A stretch of DNA of 64,000 nucleotides from positions 2,558,501 through 2,622,500 of the forward strand of contig QLII01000001.1 of assembly GCA_003259005.1 (NCBI GenBank), written 5' to 3'. This DNA comes from Spirosoma telluris (GTDB lineage: Bacteria; Bacteroidota; Bacteroidia; Cytophagales; Spirosomataceae). The notes under the pieces were generated by a model. That model saw nothing but the letters and a program-made list of their open reading frames with translations. It was not told where the DNA came from and ran no database searches. Positions 48,082 to 57,647 of this stretch are shown here, in pieces (the first letter of the stretch is position 1; each line of letters opens with the position of its first letter). Position numbers and translations under genes: made by a program.

Positions 48082-48533
48082 TTAATCCCAGACGTAGCGT
48101 TCATCATAAGGCATTTGATATTTTTTGTAGATGCCCCGGCATTCGTTCTGAAAGGAAATTTCCTGGTGATGCTGGAATTGATTTTCGATGTACCGCACTA
48201 GCCCGTCCATACGCGTTAGATCAACCGAGAAGGCCGCATATCCATCCTGCCAGTAGAAATTTTGATACTTATAGCCTTTGGTTTTCATCCATTTAGACGA
48301 GTTTTTCTTAACCTCTTCCAGCAATTTCATTAAGGCTATTTTTTTCGAGAGAGCACATAAAATATGCACATGGTCATAATAACCCCAATTTTCACTGGAT
48401 AACACTCCAAGTTTTTGCAGATGCCACCTAAATAGGCGTATAATTCGTCTTTGACTTCATCGCCAATAAGGGGTTCGCGATATTTGGTGCTAAATACAAG
48501 GTGAACGTAAACACTGGTTAGGGATTGGGGCAT
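48082..48533 (-). CDS. REP-associated tyrosine transposase (IS200-like, Y1), one frameshift
   Basis: A 150-residue Y1_Tnp protein after adding one base at 48407-48408 (C2 on the plus strand). The start is MPQSLTSVYVHLVFSTKYRE, as in IS200-like HUH transposases. The restored core has the HUH motif (NWGYYDHVHILCALSKK), and the catalytic-Tyr helix is GLVRYIENQFQHHQEISFQN. The start at 48533 fits the family; the frame is open upstream to 48596 but without homology. It stands alone, without IS ends or a TnpB partner, and is flanked on both sides by REP-like palindromes, as RAYTs are. It may act on these repeats. Confidence 0.85.
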
Positions 48534-48615
48534 ATTAACAGGTGGAGTTACAGAGTCATATGTAACGAAATTATACATAATGAATCCATAAAGCAAGCCT
48601 ATAATCGAAAACTAG

Positions 48616-48726
48616 CCAGAGTGCGGAGGGCGGTGCCCACCGCAAGGGTATTGTGCCCTTTCAGGGCAAAAAGAGTGAACCACGCCCTGAAAGGGCATCA
48701 TATTCTCACATAGGGCATCGCCCTAT
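48616..48726. repeat. REP-like palindromes, right of the transposase (family D)
   Basis: The units GTGCCCTTTCAGGGCAAAAAG, GCCCTGAAAGGGC and TAGGGCATCGCCCTATA face those on the left side of the transposase in similar order. GGAGGGCGGTGCCCACCGC is a further palindrome at the left end. Confidence 0.8.
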
Positions 48727-48742
48727 AGTCAAAACACGAAAC

Positions 48743-49357
48743 ATGCCTCTTTTCGTTATCGTCCGACACGGACAATCGCAGTGGAATTTAGAAAACCGGT
48801 TTACGGGCAGTACCGACACACCCCTTACCGAACTTGGACGGCATGAAGCGCGTGAAGCGGGTACTTTACTGAAAGCTCATCAGCCGCCAAATTTTGGGAT
48901 TGGTTTTACATCCGTATTGCAACGAGCAATCGAAACAATGGCGATTATCCTGAACGAAATTGATCAGACAGACTTGCCTGTTGAGCGGAACGCGGCCCTC
49001 AACGAACGTATGTATGGCGACTTACAGGGTATGAATAAGCTCGAGGCAGAAGCCCGATTCGGAGCCGAACAGGTATTCCGGTGGCGTAGGGGTTATGACG
49101 ATCGGCCGCCTAATGGTGAGCGGTTAGCAGACACCTATGCACGGGTGGTGCCCTATTTTAAAACCACGATTTTACCACACCTGCAAGCCGGGCAAGCGGT
49201 GCTGGTGGTTGCCCATGGGAATAGTCTGCGGGCCTTAATGATGGAACTAGAGCATATCAGCCCTACCGATATTGAGCATGTTGAACTAGCGACAGGCATC
49301 CCTCGTCAATATGAATACGACCTAATAACGGGCGAATTCAAGCTGTTGCCGAAATAG
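48743..49357 (+). CDS. gpmA: 2,3-bisphosphoglycerate-dependent phosphoglycerate mutase
   Basis: A 204-residue histidine-phosphatase enzyme. The catalytic motif is FVIVRHGQSQWNLENRFTG (His about residue 8). SDTPLTELGRHEAREAG-like (here STDTPLTELGRHEAREAGTL) and the late VLVVAHGNSLRALMMELEHI (second His) match dPGM. It interconverts 3- and 2-phosphoglycerate in glycolysis. It is the short Bacteroidota form. ATG 48743 is chosen over 48653 because homology starts at MPLFVIVRHG, and the upstream bases are REP repeats. It is followed by a terminator facing the RidA gene. Confidence 0.9.
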   Translation: MPLFVIVRHGQSQWNLENRFTGSTDTPLTELGRHEAREAGTLLKAHQPPNFGIGFTSVLQRAIETMAIILNEIDQTDLPVERNAALNERMYGDLQGMNKLEAEARFGAEQVFRWRRGYDDRPPNGERLADTYARVVPYFKTTILPHLQAGQAVLVVAHGNSLRALMMELEHISPTDIEHVELATGIPRQYEYDLITGEFKLLPK

Positions 49358-49361
49358 CAAA

Positions 49362-49392
49362 AATGGCCCGTGAGTAACTCAACCGGGCCATT
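49362..49392. terminator. Bidirectional terminator between convergent genes
   Basis: AATGGCCCG and CGGGCCATT with a 13-base loop. It lies between the mutase stop and the RidA stop. The U-tract is short, so it is a moderate call. Confidence 0.65.
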
Positions 49393-49394
49393 CT

Positions 49395-49849
49395 TCATTG
49401 TATCGCAATAACTTCCACTTCAATTAATACATCATCGCGGACAGTTTGCGTCACGTTTTTCATCTCACTGATTTTGGGTGGCGCGGCAAAGTACGTAGCC
49501 GCAATAGAGGTTATTTGTTGAGAATGCAGGTCACTAACCAGCATCGTTCCGGTCCCATCTTTGACCGAATACTTTATCTGCGTTACATCCTTCAAACTCA
49601 TACCGACTGTAGCCAGTGAGGTTTTTACATTTTCGAATATCTGCCGGGTCTGAGCCCCTAAATCGCCAGCACCAACAAGGTCACCATTGGCATTGAACGG
49701 GCGCTCTCCACACACATACACTGTCTGACCCGGAATACCCGTATCTACTTTGTATAGGTATCCGCTGGGCACTTTGACCGGATCGGGGGTTGAGCCTGGC
49801 TACACGATGCGAGTGCAACCCAAAGCAGGAAATTACGAAGGTATTTCAT
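49395..49849 (-). CDS. RidA/YjgF family protein with lipoprotein signal, one frameshift
   Basis: The restored 151-residue protein starts at ATG 49849 with a lipoprotein signal (YLRNFLLWVALASCSQAQ, lipobox L-A-S-C, Cys about residue 16). The frame breaks at 49785-49789 (C5 on the coding strand); one added C gives AQPPPDPVKVPSGYLYKVDT. The RidA domain follows: GQTVYVCGERPFNANGDLVG, QTRQIFENVKTSLATVGMSL, then a final DDVLIEVEVIAIQ. The position of the RidA substrate-binding Arg appears to be Lys (PPKISEM), so it may not be an imine deaminase. It would be exported, which is unusual for RidA. Function unknown. Confidence 0.75.
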
Positions 49850-49885
49850 TAGTATATCGAGTGAAGTTTTATAAGTAAGATGCAT

Positions 49886-52358
49886 CTACCCAGTCGTTCG
49901 CAGATAGATTCTGGCCTGATCGTCTTCGCCATTTGTGTAGCCATTGCCGGGAGTTGAATTGGCATCAGTCTGGTCGATGCTCATTATCTGAGCCTGATTG
50001 GTGAAGAAGCCGTTGCTCGATGGCTGGACGACAAACGTTACACTCACCGACTGCCCAACGGGTATCTGGCTAATCGTGCCTCTCACAACCGATCCACTTA
50101 GTGTCATACCTGAAGCAGAACTAACAAACTGCAAACCCGCCGGTAATAAATTGTTAATGACAACATTAGTGGCCGCTAAACCACCCTGATTTTTTATCGT
50201 AAGCGTGATACTAACGGGTTGCCCAATTTTTATCGCCTGAGCACTGGTTTGCATCTGTAAACTTAAATCTACTTTCGTAGGATCAGGCGTTGGCTGATTG
50301 GGCTGAACAGGAGGTAAAGGCACTTGATTAGGGTTTGGCGATACATAGGTATTCAATGACTCTGCCGTTGTCCGCAAATCGACCTGGGCCTCATCTTTCT
50401 CCCATTGGCCGTACCATTATTCAGGGTTACCCCTGCAATTGGGTTAGTAGAGGCCGTTAATTCTGCCGCAGCAAAGTAGGTTCCTGGAGCTGTCAGACGA
50501 GCAACATACCGTCGACTTGTTGTCAGTCCAGAAGCTAAACTCCCTATACTCCCACTGACTATGTTGTTGGATGCACTGAGGTTATCCGTTGAGGTGAAGA
50601 ACGATAAGTTAGGCGGCAATCGGGTTTGAACGGATATTGCCCCGCATCACAAGTACCTCTGTTCTGCACAATGAACCATAAACTGACGGTATCATTAAGA
50701 GCAACAATACGTCGGGAGGTCTGTATTGTCAGGGCAAGTTCAGCCGGAGCCAGGCTAATCGTTTGCGAAACTGCATTAGATAAACAACCATAAACCACAT
50801 TTTGCGCCTGAACACTATAAACACCGGCATTGGTGACAACAACAGAAGCAGAGGTGCCCCTGTACTCCAGCGATTCAGGCCACTATAAGACGATGTCAGC
50901 CGAAGGCCAGTACTGCGGCAAATGGCCAGCGTTCCGTTATCAGTCGTTACGGTTGGGGTTGCGGGCTGAACAGTTGCGGGCACAACGACCGCTGGTGGAA
51001 ATAAATTTTATTTTGGCCATTCTGTAATCGGGCCGTGTAAATACCGGCACCAACGGTCAGACTATTACTGGTACTCCCTGTACTCCAGCTATATTGATAA
51101 CCAGCTGGTTGAGTGACGGTGAGTTGATTTGAGGGCGCACAGGCAACGCTGGCCATTGGCTGAGATTCTGCGGCATAGGGCGAAATCGTTGACAGGTAGG
51201 AGTCGGCGATTGCATTCGCCCATAAATCGCCCGCCTTGGCCTGCCCTGTAGGCGAAAAATGAATCCCATCGGGCCGGTCGGTCTGGGTATTGATGTTGTC
51301 CAGGTCAGGGCCCTGAAAGGCAAAATAACCTGGGGTATTAATGATTTGGAGCTGTGCGGCCCGAACATTATCGAAACGGGCACCAACAAATGACGATAAG
51401 GCGACAATGCAGGCCAGATTAGGTTTATTGAACTCGGCCCGCACTTTATCAATGACTTTGTAGTAGTACTTTGATGTCGAATCGGTGGGGTTATCCCGGT
51501 CATTCTCGCCATGCTGAACCAATACGGCCCGCAGCCCGGTTGTGGGCACGTACAGATTCATCAGATTACGCAGGTTAGCATAGGGCATTCGCAAATCATA
51601 GCGAACAAAGGAATGCTGAAAGGGTATATTATAAGCAGCCCAGTAGGTTTGCTGCATATTGGTGCCCCAAATCCAGCGTTATAGAGCATTACCGGAACAT
51701 TGATGCGCTGAACGAGTGCATCGCCCATACGACCCCATAACCAGGGTATACTGGCAAACGGAGAGAACCCACTATTAACGAGTAACTGACTGAAGGCTAA
51801 ACCAGGTAAGTTGCGGGTATCTGCCGTATTCAGATATTGTTGAAACGCCGTACCAGCCTGATCGAGCGCAACCACGGTCACCCGGTCATCATTCGCTCCA
51901 TTAATAGTAGGGCATTGGTTTACTCCGTTAATGGTACATCCCGATCCCTGCGCATTGGAGTGTCCCATAATGGCAAACACCTCGCCTACCCCAAATCGGT
52001 CTAGTGAATCAGTTGCTACAATAGCCCCTCCGCTGCGCCCCCGCACCAGCAATTTGTACCATCCACCTTTTACAGGTAGTGTACCCTTAAACTGGCCATT
52101 GGTTGGATTAGTCTGCAAGGTTGTCCAATCGGTTGTCGTACCCTGCCCAATTGCACGGGCAACTACGCGAACTTCCACAGCATCTAAAGACTGGCTATAG
52201 CTCCCAGCGATCTGTACTGTTGCCTGGTTGTTATTATCGCGCTGAAGAACGAGTCGACTAACGGGAAATGTAATATTGATCTGGGCCTCTGCTTCACAAT
52301 ACCCCAGTAGAACAGCAATGAGTGCTACAAACACCGCCACATTCGCCCTCACATTCAT
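49886..52358 (-). CDS. Large secreted SGNH/GDSL-type esterase with Ig-like and DUF11 domains, five frameshifts
   Basis: Five frames join into 825 residues after adding one base at each of 51665-51668, 50997-50998, 50857-50860, 50641-50644 and 50401-50403. The N-terminus has a signal peptide (VAVFVALIAVLLGYCEAEAQ) and the catalytic motif VFAIMGHSNAQGSG, as in sialate O-acetylesterase-like enzymes (Ser in GHSNAQ). A second block, LVQHGENDRDNP, and the catalytic Asp-His pair DGIHFSPTGQAKAGDLW complete the SGNH set. C-terminal domains are Ig-like (PTVTTDNGTLAICRSTG) and DUF11-type (VTLTIKNQGGLAATNVVIN-like) with NGEDDQARIYL at the end. It may deacetylate a glycan. ATG 52358 is used. Confidence 0.78.
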
Positions 52359-52385
52359 TTTGTATACGATTTTACAATTTGCCAA

Positions 52386-52857
52386 ATTTAAAGTTTACCA
52401 ATATACATTAAAATATATTAATATTAAACTAAAATCATATATTTAAGCTTCAAGAACGCTTAAACAATCAATAAAAAAAGCTAGACAATAACTAAAATAA
52501 GCTACGCAGCCGGGATGGTGTGGCAAAGTAATCGCAAATGAACGACCAAACTTACTGACAAACTACCGTTTACACAATTTTTATTTTACAAGTTTTTAAT
52601 TACATATACTTAACTGCTACATAAATCATAATATATACACTATTAAGAAAACTTGACCTAGTTGCATACTGACTACGAAACTCAAGACATATATTGCTCA
52701 TTAACCTAGATCTTTAGCATCTTACTTCCTTATCTACTTGCTGCTGAGCCTAGCGATTAGTGCTTGTTTCAACGCGACTATTGCGGCTACCTTTGCCTTC
52801 TAAATCTCTTCCCTCAGCTTGCTTACTATTAAATTGAGAATCGGCAGACCAGTTGCT
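52386..52857. other. AT-rich intergenic region between divergent genes
   Basis: About 470 bases, very AT-rich in its first 350. It should hold the promoters of the divergent esterase and GH92 genes. I see the promoter at 52764-52795 but no other gene, hairpin or RNA. Confidence 0.5.
52764..52795 (+). promoter_or_regulatory. Bacteroidota-type promoter of the GH92 gene
   Basis: TTG at 52764-52766 and TACCTTTG at 52788-52795, 21 bases apart, fit the phylum consensus. The leader to ATG 52858 is about 55 bases. Confidence 0.5.
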
Positions 52858-55159
52858 ATGAACCTTCTGAAGAACTCCTTGTATTGGCTTATCTGGGCAG
52901 CCCTGACCACCAGCGTATATGCCCAACCGTCTGCTCCATCCTCTGACTGGGTTGCGCTGGTAAATCCCTTAATTGGTACGGATTCGAAGCCGAGTTTATC
53001 CAATGGCAATACCTATCCAGCTATTGCCTTACCCTGGGGAATGAATTTTTGGATGCCACAAACGGGTAAAATGGGCGACGGCTGGGCCTATACCTATGCG
53101 GCTGATAAAATACGTGGATTCAAACAAACACATCAGCCGTCGCCCTGGATGAATGATTACGGCCAGTTTTCACTCATGCCGATAACGGGCAATCTAAGAG
53201 TCGACGAAACTGAACGCGCCAGTTGGTACTCACATAAGTCGGAAGTAGCAACACCTTATTATTACAGTGTCTATCTGGCCGACCACGATATCACAACTGA
53301 GCTGGCCCCACCGAACGGGCAGCCAGCTTTCGATTCACCTTTCCTAAAACCGATCATGCGTTTGTCGTGCTGGATGCTTTCGACAAAGGATCGTACGTAA
53401 AAATTATCCCGAAAGAGCGCAAGATTATTGGTTACACGACCCGAAATAGCGGTGGCGTACCGGCCAATTTTAAAAACTACTTCGTCATCTACTTCGACAA
53501 GCCTTTCATTACGGCACAGGTCTGGCATGAGAAAAGGATAACGACCGATTCTCTGGAAATCAAATCAGACCACGCAGGAGCCGTTATCGGTTTCAAAACC
53601 ACCAAAGGCGAACAGGTTCAGGCCCGAGTAGCGTCGTCGTTTATCAGCGTTGAGCAGGCCGAATTGAACGCAAACGAACTGGGCACCGATTCGTTCGATA
53701 CTATTAAACAGAAAGCAAAACAGGCCTGGAATAAGGAACTTGGTCGAATTCGGGTAGACGGTGGTTCTGTTGCCCAAATGCAAACGTTTTATTCCTGCCT
53801 GTATCGGTCGTTACTGTTTCCCCGCAAGTTTTATGAACTTGATGCGACGAAGAAAGTGGTGCATTATAGCCCTTATAATGGTCAGGTTTTGCCTGGTTAT
53901 CTATTTACGGACACGGGTTTCTGGGATACCTTCCGTTCCTTATTCCCGTTCCTGAATTTGATGTATCCATCGCTGAATGCACAAATCCAGGAAGGGTTGG
54001 TGAATGCCTATAAAGAAGGCGGCTGGTTGCCTGAATGGGCAAGTCCGGGTTTGCGAAATACCATGATTGGCTCCAATTCGGCCTCCATCATTGCCGATGC
54101 TTACCTGAAAGGCGGCCGGGGCTACGATATTAATACGCTCTATGAAGCCGTCTTGAAAAATTCGGAACAGGAAGGTCCCCTTGATGCAGTTGGTCGGCGC
54201 GGGGTGAGTTATTACAATACACTGGGTTATGTGCCTTACGACGTGAAGATTAATGAAAACGCAGCCCGCACGCTGGAATATGCCTACGATGATTTCACCA
54301 TTTATCAATTAGCCAAAGCGCTTAAACGGCCTCAGTCTGAAATTGATCGCTTTGCTAAACGGAGCCAGAATTACCGAAATCTGTTCGATAAGCAAACGGG
54401 TCTGATGCGCGGTAAAAACAAAGACGGGTCTTTCCAGTCACCGTTTAATCCATTCAAATGGGGTGATGCCTTTACCGAGGGCAACAGCTGGCATTACACC
54501 TGGTCGGTCTTCCACGATGTGCAGGGCCTGATTAAGCTGATGGGTGGGAAACAGCAGTTTGTTGCGAAGCTGGACTCGGTTTTTACCATTCCACCCGTAT
54601 ACGACGAAACGTATTATGGGAGCGTCATTCATGAAATCCGGGAAATGCAGATTGCCAACATGGGCCAGTATGCACACGGCAACCAGCCTATTCAGCACAT
54701 GATTTACCTGTATAACTATGCCGGAGAGCCCTGGAAAGCTCAATACTGGCTTCGGGAAGTGATGAATCGGCTCTACCTGCCAACAGCCGACGGTTATTGT
54801 GGTGACGAAGACAATGGGCAGACATCAGCCTGGTATGTCTTCACAGCTATGGGCTTTTACCCCGTCTGCCCGGAACCGATCAGTATGTGATTGGAGCACC
54901 TTTGTTCAAAAAGATAACGGCAACCCTGGAAAACGGTAAACAACTGGTTATTAATGCCCCTAACAATAGCGCACAGCACAAGTATATACAGACGATGCGG
55001 TTAAACGGAAAGCCTTATACCAAAAACTGGCTGAGCCATCAGGAACTCCTAAAAGGAGCCGTTCTCGATTTCGACATGTCGGCGACCCCAAACCGACAAC
55101 GGGGCATTAAGCCGGAGGATTTTCCTTATTCATTTTCCGCAGAAAAGGCAGGCCAATAG
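52858..55159 (+). CDS. GH92 family alpha-mannosidase, two frameshifts
   Basis: A 767-residue secreted glycosidase after adding two bases: one at 53306-53309 (C4; restores DITTELAPTERAASFRFTFP) and one at 54872-54873 (G2; restores GFYPVCPGTDQYVIGAPLF). It has a signal peptide (LLKNSLYWLIWAALTTSVYA), then the GH92 N-terminal block VNPLIGTDSKPSLSNGNTYP and FKQTHQPSPWMNDYG. The catalytic region includes FTDTGFWDTFRSLFPF, LPEWASPGLRNTMIGSNSAS, GNSWHYTWSVFHDVQGL and GYCGDEDNGQTSAWYVF, with the acidic GDED of GH92. It cleaves alpha-mannosides, probably on exogenous glycoproteins. The promoter at 52764 supports ATG 52858. Confidence 0.9.
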
Positions 55160-55357
55160 AACGCTGATTTTTTTAATCAATATGATTTTTCATGATAGCT
55201 AAAATGCACCTTTCTTCCTTCTGTATTCTACACGCTAAATTATAAACCAATACGAACCCTATAGAACATAAAATCTGTGTTCTATTGAATCTCATTGTCT
55301 GGTTCCCGTGTTCTTCAAGCGTTATGAATTCAGTTCACCATTTTTAAATTACCTCAA

Positions 55358-55831
55358 ATGAAAACAAGTATTGGTATTTCAGCCGAAAACAGAGAAATCG
55401 TTGCTCATCAACTGGCAAAGCTACTAGCCGATGAATTTGTACTTTATACGAAAACCCTGAACGCACACTGGAACCTGGAAGGGATGGACTTCCACTCGGT
55501 GCATCTTTACTTTTAGGAACTCTATAACCAGTCGGCGGAGATTGTCGATGAGGTGGCCGAACGCATCCGTCAACTGGGTCATTACGCACCCGCTACACTG
55601 AAAAACTTCCTGCAACTAACCCATCTTACCGAACAGGACGAAGATGGAAATGACAGCCGGAGTCTGATCAAAAAACTCTTGAGCGACCACGAAAGCATCA
55701 TTGAGTTTATCCGTGGGAATATTGACGAATTTGCTGATGCACACAAGGATGCCGGAACGAGTGATTACATCACGGGTCTCATGGAAAAACACGAAAAAAT
55801 TGCCTGGATGCTTCGGGCGCACATCAAATAA
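55358..55831 (+). CDS. dps: Dps-type ferritin with an in-frame TAG
   Basis: A 157-codon frame from ATG 55358 to TAA 55831 with the Dps pattern: FVLYTKTLNAHWNLEGMDF, then HSVHLYF, and after the stop ELYNQSAEIVDEVAERIRQL, with a helical C-terminus. Dps proteins bind DNA and oxidise and store iron, protecting against peroxide. TAG at 55514-55516 replaces the fifth residue of H-L-Y-F-x, the ferroxidase carboxylate (normally Glu, as in HLYFEELY). A G-to-T change in GAG explains it. Otherwise the frame is continuous. It may be a base-call error or a true truncated gene; the C-terminal ORF alone would lack the first ferroxidase ligands. Confidence 0.82.
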
Positions 55832-55834
55832 GTT

Positions 55835-55902
55835 AATGGATAATGAATACTGTAAAATGGATAATAACAACCACCCCCATTTTACAGTATTCATTATCCA
55901 TT
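55835..55902. repeat. Inverted repeat between Dps and oxidoreductase genes (family G)
   Basis: AATGGATAATGAATACTGTA plus six more bases pairs perfectly with 55877-55902, a 26-base stem with a 16-base loop. One copy was seen. Confidence 0.8.
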
Positions 55903-55921
55903 TTACATTAACTCAAAACCC

Positions 55922-56854
55922 ATGAAAGCCATTGTTTTAAGCAACTGGGGTGGCACCGAAAATTTTGCCATTCAGGAGGTGCCTACCCCAACTATTACGC
56001 CCGATGAAGTACTCGTAAAAGTCAAGGCATTTGGCGTAAATCCTGCCGATTTCAAAACACGCACCGGCGTAACTCCTTACGCCCAAAGCTATACCCACCC
56101 AATAATCCTGGGCTGGGATATGGCGGGCGAAGTTGTTGAAACGGGTAGCAATGTTACGACCTTCAAACCCGGTGATGCTGTTTATGGTATGGTTAATTTC
56201 CCCAAACCCGGCAATGCCTATGCTGAGTATGTTGCCGCTCCAGCTGATAATCTTGCTCATAAACCAGCCCAATTATCATTCGAAGCAGCAGCCGCCACAC
56301 CGCTGGCAGTTCTAACGGCCTGGCAGGCTTTGACAGAACACGGTCACCTGAAAGCGGGCGACAAATTACTGATACAAGCCGCATCGGGCGGAGTGGGGCA
56401 TTTGGCCGTTCAACTGGCGAAAGCGATTGGGGCCTATGTAATTGGTACCGCGTCGGGAAAAAACGAAGCCTTCGTCCGCTCCCTGGGAGTTGATGAGTTT
56501 ATCGACTACACAACCACCGATGTCGAGAAAGCAGTAAGCCATGTCGATCTTGTCTTCGACACAGCTGGCGTCGATACAGTATTTACGTCAGCTAAGGTTC
56601 TGAAACCCAATGGACATCTGATTTCGATCGCCTACGGCGCTATGGATAAGGTATTAGCCATACGACCTGATATTAAGGCCGAACGAACCCAGGTGCATAC
56701 CAGCGGAAGCGACCTGGAAGCAATCAATCAGCTCATCGTTGATGATAAGCTAAAAATAACGGTTAGTCAGGTACTCCCCGCCGACCAGATCGCCGACGCC
56801 CATCAGCAACTGGAAAGCCGACGAACAACGGGAAAAATTGTCCTGACGTTTTAA
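55922..56854 (+). CDS. NADP-dependent quinone oxidoreductase-like (MDR family)
   Basis: A 310-residue zinc-free MDR enzyme. N-terminal GroES-like domain: FAIQEVPTPTITPDEVLVKV, VNPADFKTRTGVTPYAQ, GWDMAGEVVETGSNVTTFKP. The NADPH-binding Rossmann motif is LIQAASGGVGHLAVQLAKAI (about 148-167), followed by VDEFIDYTTTDVEKAV. Such enzymes reduce quinones or enones. The structural-Zn cysteines of alcohol dehydrogenases are absent. It follows the family G repeat by 20 bp and is probably a single-gene unit; a role in electrophile detoxification is plausible. Confidence 0.9.
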   Translation: MKAIVLSNWGGTENFAIQEVPTPTITPDEVLVKVKAFGVNPADFKTRTGVTPYAQSYTHPIILGWDMAGEVVETGSNVTTFKPGDAVYGMVNFPKPGNAYAEYVAAPADNLAHKPAQLSFEAAAATPLAVLTAWQALTEHGHLKAGDKLLIQAASGGVGHLAVQLAKAIGAYVIGTASGKNEAFVRSLGVDEFIDYTTTDVEKAVSHVDLVFDTAGVDTVFTSAKVLKPNGHLISIAYGAMDKVLAIRPDIKAERTQVHTSGSDLEAINQLIVDDKLKITVSQVLPADQIADAHQQLESRRTTGKIVLTF

Positions 56855-56925
56855 TTAACCACAGAGACCACAAAAATGAAGATCTCATAATTTATGTGAG
56901 TAATTGAGTAAGATAAGGCAAGATT

Positions 56926-56996
56926 TGATTCTATGGATTCTATTGTATTGAATAACCAGGATTTGATAAGATAGAATCAACAAAATCCATAGAATT
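56926..56996. repeat. GATTCTAT inverted array (family C, copy 2)
   Basis: GATTCTATGGATTCTATTG at the left faces GATAGAATCAACAAAATCCA at the right. It lies between two convergent genes. Confidence 0.7.
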
Positions 56997-57052
56997 TAAT
57001 TTTGCCAAATTACTTATTTTGTTTCTGTGTCTCTGTATTTGAAACTTAGTCC

Positions 57053-57535
57053 TCAAAAACTATACTGCGTAGGTGGTAAGCTAACAGTTTCCCACCAGTA
57101 GGCTCGCAGCTCCTGAAAATAGGTTACCCAATCAGCGAAACTGGCAGGCTTTACCAGATAAGAAGAAACGCCCAACTGATAGGCCTTCAGTATATCAGAG
57201 GGAACTTCAGACGAACTGAGCATAACAATACGAATCTGATTAAGCGGAGACGGCATTTTTTTTATTTGCTCAAGTAATTCCCAACCCGCCTGAATAGTTG
57301 GTAAGTATAGATCCAGCAATATCAGTTTAGGAATTTCCCATTCCTGATAATGCCATTCATTAAGCAAGGTCAACGCCTGCTCTGGCGTAGCTACCCGAAC
57401 AGGCGTTACTTCAGACAGGCACTGTTGCATAGCCTGTTTAATTAAGATCCAATGATCGTCATTATCCTCTACGATAAGCACTTTGGCAAGTTTAAAATTG
57501 GCTTTAATGAGGGAATGAGCATCGTTAGTTTTCAT
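57053..57535 (-). CDS. Single-domain response regulator (CheY-like)
   Basis: A 160-residue receiver. Motifs: KVLIVEDNDDHWILIKQA (acidic pocket at Glu-Asp), the phosphorylation-site strand PKLILLDLYLPTIQAGWELL (Asp about residue 74), RIVMLSSSEVPSDILKAY (Ser of the switch) and SYLVKPASFADWVTYF (Lys-Pro). It has no output domain, as in Rcp1-like regulators. It follows the histidine kinase with 112 bp spacing and on the same strand, so it is its likely partner and could relay to another protein. The downstream target is unknown. Confidence 0.87.
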   Translation of the reverse strand: MKTNDAHSLIKANFKLAKVLIVEDNDDHWILIKQAMQQCLSEVTPVRVATPEQALTLLNEWHYQEWEIPKLILLDLYLPTIQAGWELLEQIKKMPSPLNQIRIVMLSSSEVPSDILKAYQLGVSSYLVKPASFADWVTYFQELRAYWWETVSLPPTQYSF

Positions 57536-57647
57536 AATAAAAATGGGATAGTTATGTACCTAACAATAATCTATTGATTAAGTAGATTGTTATATTTTTT
57601 AATCCATATTTCATTCGGATCGTATACGGAGCGATTTAATGCATTGA

